A DNA stretch of 10,148 nucleotides from an uncultured Ruminococcus sp. (GTDB lineage Bacteria > Bacillota > Clostridia > Oscillospirales > Acutalibacteraceae): positions 1 to 10,148 of the forward strand of contig CACYDO010000134.1 of assembly GCA_902773165.1 (NCBI GenBank), given 5' to 3'. Made by a program: the position numbers and the translations under genes. The notes beneath the pieces are model-generated. The model was not told the DNA's origin. It did not search any database and saw only the letters and a program-made list of their open reading frames with translations. Positions 6,249-10,148 of this stretch are shown here, piece by piece. How positions within the stretch are numbered: position 1 is the first letter of the stretch; each line of letters opens with the position of its first letter.

Positions 6249-8657
6249 TTATTTTTTAACCACAATATTAACGAGCTTACCCTTTACGTAGATCTCCTTA
6301 ACAATATTCATGCCGTTTATCGCTGCCGCTACCTTAGCGTCTGCCTTTGCGGTATTTATAGCAGTTTCATTATCAGCGTCAGCTGCGATCATAAGACGAG
6401 CCTTGATCTTTCCGTTGACCTGAACGGCGATCTCTACTGTTTCGTCCTTGCATTTAGCCTCGTCGTACTTCGGCCACTGCTGCTGTGCAACTATACCGTC
6501 GCCGAGGTTTGCCTTTTCCCATACTTCCTCTGTAACATGAGGCGCGAACGGATTGAGCAGAATCGCAAAGATTCTGAGTTCCTCACGAGTAATACCCTTT
6601 GCGGAGAACGTATTGATAAGCGACATCAGCGTTGCGATAGCCGTGTTGAATTTCAGCGTTTCAATGTCCTCATCGACCTTTTTGATCGCTTTATGAACCT
6701 CGCTCTCGACCTCGGGTCGGATCTCGTCGCTGTCGATGATATTCTCGGTAAGATTGTAGAAGCGTTCAACGAGTCTGCGGCAGCCCTTGATTCCCTTAGG
6801 ATCCCACGGTGCAGCCTTCTCGAAATCGCCGATAAACATCTCGTACAGTCTGAGCGTATCTGCGCCGTACTCATTTACAACGTCATCGGGATTTACGACG
6901 TTTCCGCGTGATTTACTCATCTTCACGCCGCCTTCGCCGAGTACCATGCCGTGGCTCGTTCTCTTTGCATACGGCTCTGCCGTCGGAACAACGCCGATAT
7001 CATAAAGGAACTTGTGCCAGAAACGGCTGTAAAGCAGGTGAAGCGTAGTATGCTCCATACCGCCGTTGTACCAGTCTACGGGTGCCCAGTAAGCGAGAGC
7101 TTCCTTTGAAGCAAGAGCGCTGTCGTTGTGAGGATCCATGTAGCGCAGATAATACCACGAAGAGCCTGCCCACTGAGGCATTGTATCGGTTTCACGCTTA
7201 GCGTCGCCGCCGCACTTCGGGCACTTGACATTTACCCACTCGGTCATGTTAGCAAGCGGAGATTCGCCTGTATCTGTCGGCTCGTATGATTCTACCATAG
7301 GCAGTTCAAGCGGAAGCTCTGATTCGTCCATAGGAACATAGCCGCAGCACGGGCAGTTAATGATCGGGATAGGCTCGCCCCAGTAGCGCTGACGAGAAAA
7401 TACCCAGTCGCGAAGCTTGAAATTGATTTTTTCATGACCCTTGCCATTTTCAGTGAGCCACTGCTTGATCTTGACCTTTGCGTCTTCAACGGAAAGTCCG
7501 TCAAGAATACCGCTGTTCACCATAACGCCAGTTGCGCAGTCGGTGAATGCCTCCTTTTCGACATCGCCGCCCTTAACTACCTCGATGATCGGGAGATCAA
7601 ATTTCTTTGCAAACTCCCAGTCACGCGTATCGTGAGCAGGAACAGCCATGATAGCGCCCGTACCGTAGGAAACAAGAACATAGTCGGAAATAAATATCGG
7701 AATTTCCTTATCGTTAACCGGATTGACTGCGCGGATACCCTTGATCTCAACACCGGTTTTATCCTTAGCCATTTCGGTTCTCTCGAAATCGGACTTTTTA
7801 GCGGCTGCTTCCTGATAAGCTCTTACCTCGTCGATGTTCTCGATCTTGTCAGCCCACTTTTCAATATAGGGGTGTTCGGGAGAAACTACCATGTAAGTAG
7901 CGCCGAAAAGCGTATCGGGGCGCGTTGTATATACTGTAAGCGTATCGCCTGTCGTTGCAGTGAAATCTACCTCCGCACCGGTAGATCTGCCGATCCAGTT
8001 CCTCTGCTGGAGCTTTACACGCGTGGGATAATCCACTGTATCGAGATCGTCTGCAAGACGATCTGCATACTCCGTTATTTTAAGCATCCACTGCGACTTT
8101 ACGCGTCTTACGACCTCGCTGCCGCAGCGCTCGCAAACACCGTTTACAACCTCTTCGTTTGCAAGAACGCATTTGCAGGACGTACACCAGTTTACAGCCA
8201 TTTCCTTCTTATATGCAAGACCGTGCTTGAAGAGCTGCAAAAAGATCCACTGCGTCCACTTAAAGTAGGAAGGATCTGTTGTATTAACCTCTCTGCTCCA
8301 GTCAAAGGAAATACCGAGAGATTGTATCTGCTTTTTAAAGCGTGCAATATTGTTCTTTGTTACCTCGGCAGGGTGAATGTGGTTTTTGATAGCGTAGTTC
8401 TCGGTGGGAAGACCAAATGCGTCCCAACCGATCGGGTACAGAACGTTGTAGCCCTGAAGTCTGCGCTTTCTTGCAACCGTGTCAAGAGCTGTATACGGTC
8501 TGGGGTGACCTACGTGAAGTCCCTGACCGGAGGGATAAGGGAACTCTATCAGCGCATAGAATTTTTCCTTTTCAGAATTTTCCTCAGCATGGAAAACGCC
8601 TTTTTCCTCCCATATATCCTGCCATTTTTTTTCAATATCCTTGTGTTCGTATTTCAA
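6249..8657 (-). CDS. leuS: Leucyl-tRNA synthetase
   Basis: Class I aminoacyl-tRNA synthetase that charges tRNA-Leu in the cytoplasm; 802 residues, normal for a bacterial LeuS. The HIGH-type motif is HVGH (48-51) within PYPSGQGLHVGH, and the KMSKS loop is intact at 579-583. Cysteine pairs at C158/C161 (with C163) and C175/C178 form the zinc-binding ZN-1 module; a second set (C435/C438 and C479/C482) lies near the catalytic domain. The CP1 editing domain occupies roughly 220-420 and includes a TTRPDT-type segment and GTGAIMAVPAHDTRD. The C-terminal part is the anticodon-binding and LeuS C-terminal domain. The start is TTG (8655-8657): AGGAGG is eight bases upstream and the resulting KYEHKDIEKKWQ opening fits the family. 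It begins 45 bases after rsfS. No T-box leader is present, since there is no room before it. Confidence 0.97.
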   Translation of the reverse strand: MKYEHKDIEKKWQDIWEEKGVFHAEENSEKEKFYALIEFPYPSGQGLHVGHPRPYTALDTVARKRRLQGYNVLYPIGWDAFGLPTENYAIKNHIHPAEVTKNNIARFKKQIQSLGISFDWSREVNTTDPSYFKWTQWIFLQLFKHGLAYKKEMAVNWCTSCKCVLANEEVVNGVCERCGSEVVRRVKSQWMLKITEYADRLADDLDTVDYPTRVKLQQRNWIGRSTGAEVDFTATTGDTLTVYTTRPDTLFGATYMVVSPEHPYIEKWADKIENIDEVRAYQEAAAKKSDFERTEMAKDKTGVEIKGIRAVNPVNDKEIPIFISDYVLVSYGTGAIMAVPAHDTRDWEFAKKFDLPIIEVVKGGDVEKEAFTDCATGVMVNSGILDGLSVEDAKVKIKQWLTENGKGHEKINFKLRDWVFSRQRYWGEPIPIINCPCCGYVPMDESELPLELPMVESYEPTDTGESPLANMTEWVNVKCPKCGGDAKRETDTMPQWAGSSWYYLRYMDPHNDSALASKEALAYWAPVDWYNGGMEHTTLHLLYSRFWHKFLYDIGVVPTAEPYAKRTSHGMVLGEGGVKMSKSRGNVVNPDDVVNEYGADTLRLYEMFIGDFEKAAPWDPKGIKGCRRLVERFYNLTENIIDSDEIRPEVESEVHKAIKKVDEDIETLKFNTAIATLMSLINTFSAKGITREELRIFAILLNPFAPHVTEEVWEKANLGDGIVAQQQWPKYDEAKCKDETVEIAVQVNGKIKARLMIAADADNETAINTAKADAKVAAAINGMNIVKEIYVKGKLVNIVVKK

Positions 8658-8702
8658 AATATATTCCTCCTAAAAAAGCTTACGGATATTTATAACAAAT
8701 TA

Positions 8703-9059
8703 TCATTCCGTTATAACATCGGAAATATCTATTGCTTCACCGTCTGCCCACATTTTGTCGAGATCGTAATACTCCCGAGCCTCCTCGGAAAATACGTGAA
8801 CAATAACGTCAACGTAATCGAGCAGTATCCACGTATCGTTTTTGTGACCTTCAACGTGGCTCACTGTTTCGCCTGCCTGCTTGAGCTGAAATTCGACCTC
8901 ATCGGCAAGAGCCTTTACCTGAGTGGAGCTGAATCCCGTTGCGATAACGAAATAATCAGCGATAACAGAAACGCCGTCTACCTTTATCACCTTGATATTA
9001 GCGCCCTTTTTGCTGTCGATCGCTTTTGCAGCAAGCTTTGCTGTTTCCAGACTTGTCAT
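8703..9059 (-). CDS. rsfS: Ribosome silencing factor RsfS (YbeB/Iojap family)
   Basis: A 118-residue protein of the RsfS/Iojap family. Members bind ribosomal protein uL14 on the large subunit and block joining of the subunits when nutrients are short. Visible family features are KxIDSKKGANIKVIKVDGVSVIADYFVIATG with the conserved DYF(V)IATG core, SSTQVKALADEV, the EGHKNDTWILLDYVDVIVHVF segment and REYYDLDKMW near the end. The length is typical. I place the start at the ATG at 9057-9059: AAAGGAA lies nine bases upstream. A GTG nine bases earlier overlaps that ribosome site and is unlikely. The ribosome site overlaps the stop codon of the upstream gene, so translation is probably coupled. In many Firmicutes rsfS follows nadD and yqeK; here it follows an unrelated gene. 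Confidence 0.95.
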   Translation of the reverse strand: MTSLETAKLAAKAIDSKKGANIKVIKVDGVSVIADYFVIATGFSSTQVKALADEVEFQLKQAGETVSHVEGHKNDTWILLDYVDVIVHVFSEEAREYYDLDKMWADGEAIDISDVITE

Positions 9060-9074
9060 ATAATTCACTTCCTT

Positions 9075-9869
9075 TTATTGTTTATCCTGCGGCTCGCTTT
9101 CGCTGTTGTCCGCCATTTTATTATTTCTGTATTTTTCTATAATAGTCGGGATATTCTTTACAATAAGCTCCTGCATTTTCCTGCTGTAAAGCAGAGTGTA
9201 TTTAATTCCCCATGAAGATTCGGAGCTCTTTACCGATATTCCCAGCAGCTCGCCCATTTTTGTGGGAAGCTTATATTTAGTTTTACCGTTTTCATCGGGG
9301 TGTATCTCTAGAAATTTAAGGTCTGTAAGATAGCTTGTCAGCCATGCAGCCGAAATTCCCGTCATATATTCGCTGTCAACCAATGCGTCCGCACGCTTTT
9401 TTATCTCGGAGATCATGATCGGTTCATCGGAATATTCAAAGCTATCGAGCTGCTCCTCCGTTACGGAAAACGGACTTTTTCGCAAAATAACCGTTTTCAG
9501 CTGCTCAGACGTAAATTCAAGGCAGCGTGAAATACGTTTGCTGAAAACAATATCGTCCTTAGCAGCCTGTGCGCCTGTTGTAGGTTCTTTGCCTTCTGCA
9601 AGGCTGTGCAGAAAATCAGCTGCAACTCTCAGTGCATTTTCCTCATTTTTGATCTGCGGAGTTCTGATAATATACAGATGACTTTCGCTTACGCCGTTTT
9701 CGTCGATAGCTCTTGCAAAAACAGAAGCAGAGTAGCTCAGGCATTTTGAAACACGCGGCTGCTTAACAATATCATTTTCGCCGACACTCTCTCCCGAAAT
9801 GGGGTCTGTACCTTCTGCAAGCTTCTCAAGATACCCTTTAGCATGCTCGATAAGTTTTATTTTATCCAT
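9075..9869 (-). CDS. Unrecognised 264-residue protein with an internal duplication
   Basis: First gene of the rsfS-leuS cluster. I do not recognise the family. Residues 10-51 and 83-124 are two copies of one module, aligned without gaps at an offset of 73: both contain L-x2-LAEG-x2-P-x2-G, then DIV, then R-[VI]-S-x-CL. I count 15 identities in 42 positions, including one conserved Cys in each copy (C43 and C116). The C-terminal half (about 145-235) has helices and a TSYLTDLKFLEIHPDENG / KYKLPTKMGELLGI stretch that could be a winged helix with a wing hairpin. The tail is charged and disordered. There is no signal peptide or membrane helix. It may bind nucleic acid or a partner protein; this is inference. 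The ATG at 9867-9869 follows GGTGGGGG. The gap to rsfS is 15 bases. Confidence 0.78.
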   Translation of the reverse strand: MDKIKLIEHAKGYLEKLAEGTDPISGESVGENDIVKQPRVSKCLSYSASVFARAIDENGVSESHLYIIRTPQIKNEENALRVAADFLHSLAEGKEPTTGAQAAKDDIVFSKRISRCLEFTSEQLKTVILRKSPFSVTEEQLDSFEYSDEPIMISEIKKRADALVDSEYMTGISAAWLTSYLTDLKFLEIHPDENGKTKYKLPTKMGELLGISVKSSESSWGIKYTLLYSRKMQELIVKNIPTIIEKYRNNKMADNSESEPQDKQ

Positions 9870-9901
9870 ATATCCCCCACCTTAATCCGGGAAAATTTAT
9901 T

Positions 9902-9931
9902 ATTCTATCAAAACGATCACTAAGTCGGTAA
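9902..9931 (-). promoter_or_regulatory. Possible weak promoter of the 264-residue gene / rsfS-leuS cluster
   Basis: On the minus strand TTACCG (9926-9931), an 18-base spacer and TAGAAT (9902-9907). The -10 box is good (5 of 6) but the -35 is poor. It is the best candidate directly ahead of the gene; a true promoter could also lie within or beyond the 79-bp repeats. Confidence 0.3.
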
Positions 9932-9941
9932 GCGCCCGGGG

Positions 9942-10046
9942 GCAGTTCCGATTAAGTTTATAACTAATCTTCGTAAATACAATTGCACGTAAGCGCCAAA
10001 TCGCGGAAACCAATTATCCGTCGCTGCAAAGTGATAACGGAACTGC
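9942..10046. repeat. 9-bp inverted repeat enclosing the inner 79-bp unit
   Basis: GCAGTTCCG (9942-9950) and CGGAACTGC (10038-10046) are perfect inverted copies 87 bases apart. They bracket the first of the two 79-bp units. This could be the two ends of a small element or allow a long-range RNA fold; chance is less likely for a GC-mixed 9-mer at this position but is not excluded. Confidence 0.4.
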
Positions 10047-10129
10047 TCTGCGTAAATACATTTTCACTTATACTCCAAATCGCGGAAACCAATTATCCGT
10101 TACTGCAAAGTGATAACGGAACGGTGAGC
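9972..10129. repeat. Two tandem copies of a 79-bp repeat
   Basis: Copy one is 9972-10050 and copy two 10051-10129. A 48-base core (9996-10043 and 10075-10122) differs at only two positions; the 24-base segment before it starts with the shared CGTAAATACA and matches at about 18 positions. Each core contains a hairpin-forming dyad: CCGTTA (10097-10102) with TAACGG (10113-10118) in copy two, slightly degraded in copy one. With its flanks, the whole region 9870-10148 has no gene that I can support: it shows these repeats, the hairpin to the right and the weak promoter. The array may continue beyond the window. Confidence 0.85.
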
Positions 10130-10148
10130 GGCGACACGCCGCCGGAAC
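10118..10148. repeat. GC-rich hairpin flanked by GGAAC direct repeats
   Basis: GCGGCG (10128-10133) and CGCCGC (10137-10142) form a perfect six-base stem with a three-base ACA loop. GGAAC occurs immediately at both sides (10118-10122, which ends the 48-base core, and 10144-10148). It may mark the boundary of the repeat array or the start of a further, different unit. There is no T run, so it is not a typical terminator. Confidence 0.45.

Noticed and set aside
7434..9215. Very long open frame (593 codons) on the plus strand, antisense to leuS and rsfS
   Set aside because: It is opposite the two best-supported genes in the window, has no good ribosome site, reads as a Cys/Leu/Phe-rich low-quality protein without domains, and runs across three minus-strand genes. 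It is a codon-usage shadow.
9996..10122. CRISPR array with 48-base repeats and a 31-base spacer
   Set aside because: The interval between the cores is itself partly conserved (shared CGTAAATACA and about 18 of 24 matching positions), only two units are visible, and no cas gene is near.
9870..10148. T-box riboswitch or other tRNA-sensing leader before the leuS cluster
   Set aside because: No AGGGUGGNACCRCG-like T-box sequence or adjacent terminator hairpin with a T run is visible on the minus strand.
10070..10148. C-terminal tail of a minus-strand gene entering from the right edge
   Set aside because: One minus-strand frame is open for about 26 codons, but it lies wholly inside the repeat and hairpin, and nothing supports coding.

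Overview
The window looks like chromosomal DNA of a low-to-mid GC Firmicute of the class Clostridia, most likely a Ruminococcus-type Oscillospiraceae member. The grounds are strong AGGAGG-type ribosome binding sites, sigma-A promoters, an ACT (UPF0237) plus UPF0210 gene pair, a V-type ATPase operon, an 802-residue bacterial LeuS of Firmicutes length, and a RING/zinc-ribbon/DUF2628-like membrane protein. The genus is an inference from gene content; no rRNA is present. Nine of the ten genes are on the minus strand, so the text below runs right to left in transcription order.

Right end (9870-10148): no gene is visible. It holds two tandem copies of a 79-bp repeat with a nearly invariant 48-bp core, a GC-rich hairpin, and a 9-bp inverted repeat around the inner copy. 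Next comes a tight minus-strand cluster: an unrecognised 264-residue protein with an internal duplication, rsfS (ribosome silencing factor), leuS (leucyl-tRNA synthetase, TTG start) and a two-helix membrane protein. The gaps are 15, 45 and 31 bases, so one transcript is likely. It ends at a bidirectional terminator (5292-5336). Beside the terminator is an 87-bp imperfect palindromic repeat that looks like a MITE or similar small repeat (5341-5427).

Centre (4704-5291): a divergent intergenic region fires rightward into the only plus-strand gene, a 103-residue orphan with a very good promoter, and leftward into a RING-like/zinc-ribbon/membrane protein, also with a good promoter. Downstream of the latter lies galU (UTP-glucose-1-phosphate uridylyltransferase), which ends in a terminator at 2556-2604.

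Left (1-2503): a textbook promoter with two perfect palindromes near it drives the ACT-domain protein and the UPF0210 protein. Only 36 bases later, with no terminator visible, come a small coiled-coil peripheral-stalk-like subunit and the N-terminal third of V-type ATPase subunit C, which runs off the window. The ACT/UPF0210 promoter may therefore feed the ATPase operon.

Most genes here are housekeeping. I see no defence system, CRISPR array, transposase or phage gene. The least explained parts are the 79-bp repeats, the duplicated-domain protein ahead of rsfS-leuS, the palindromic repeat at 5341-5427 and the dyads in the two regulatory regions.
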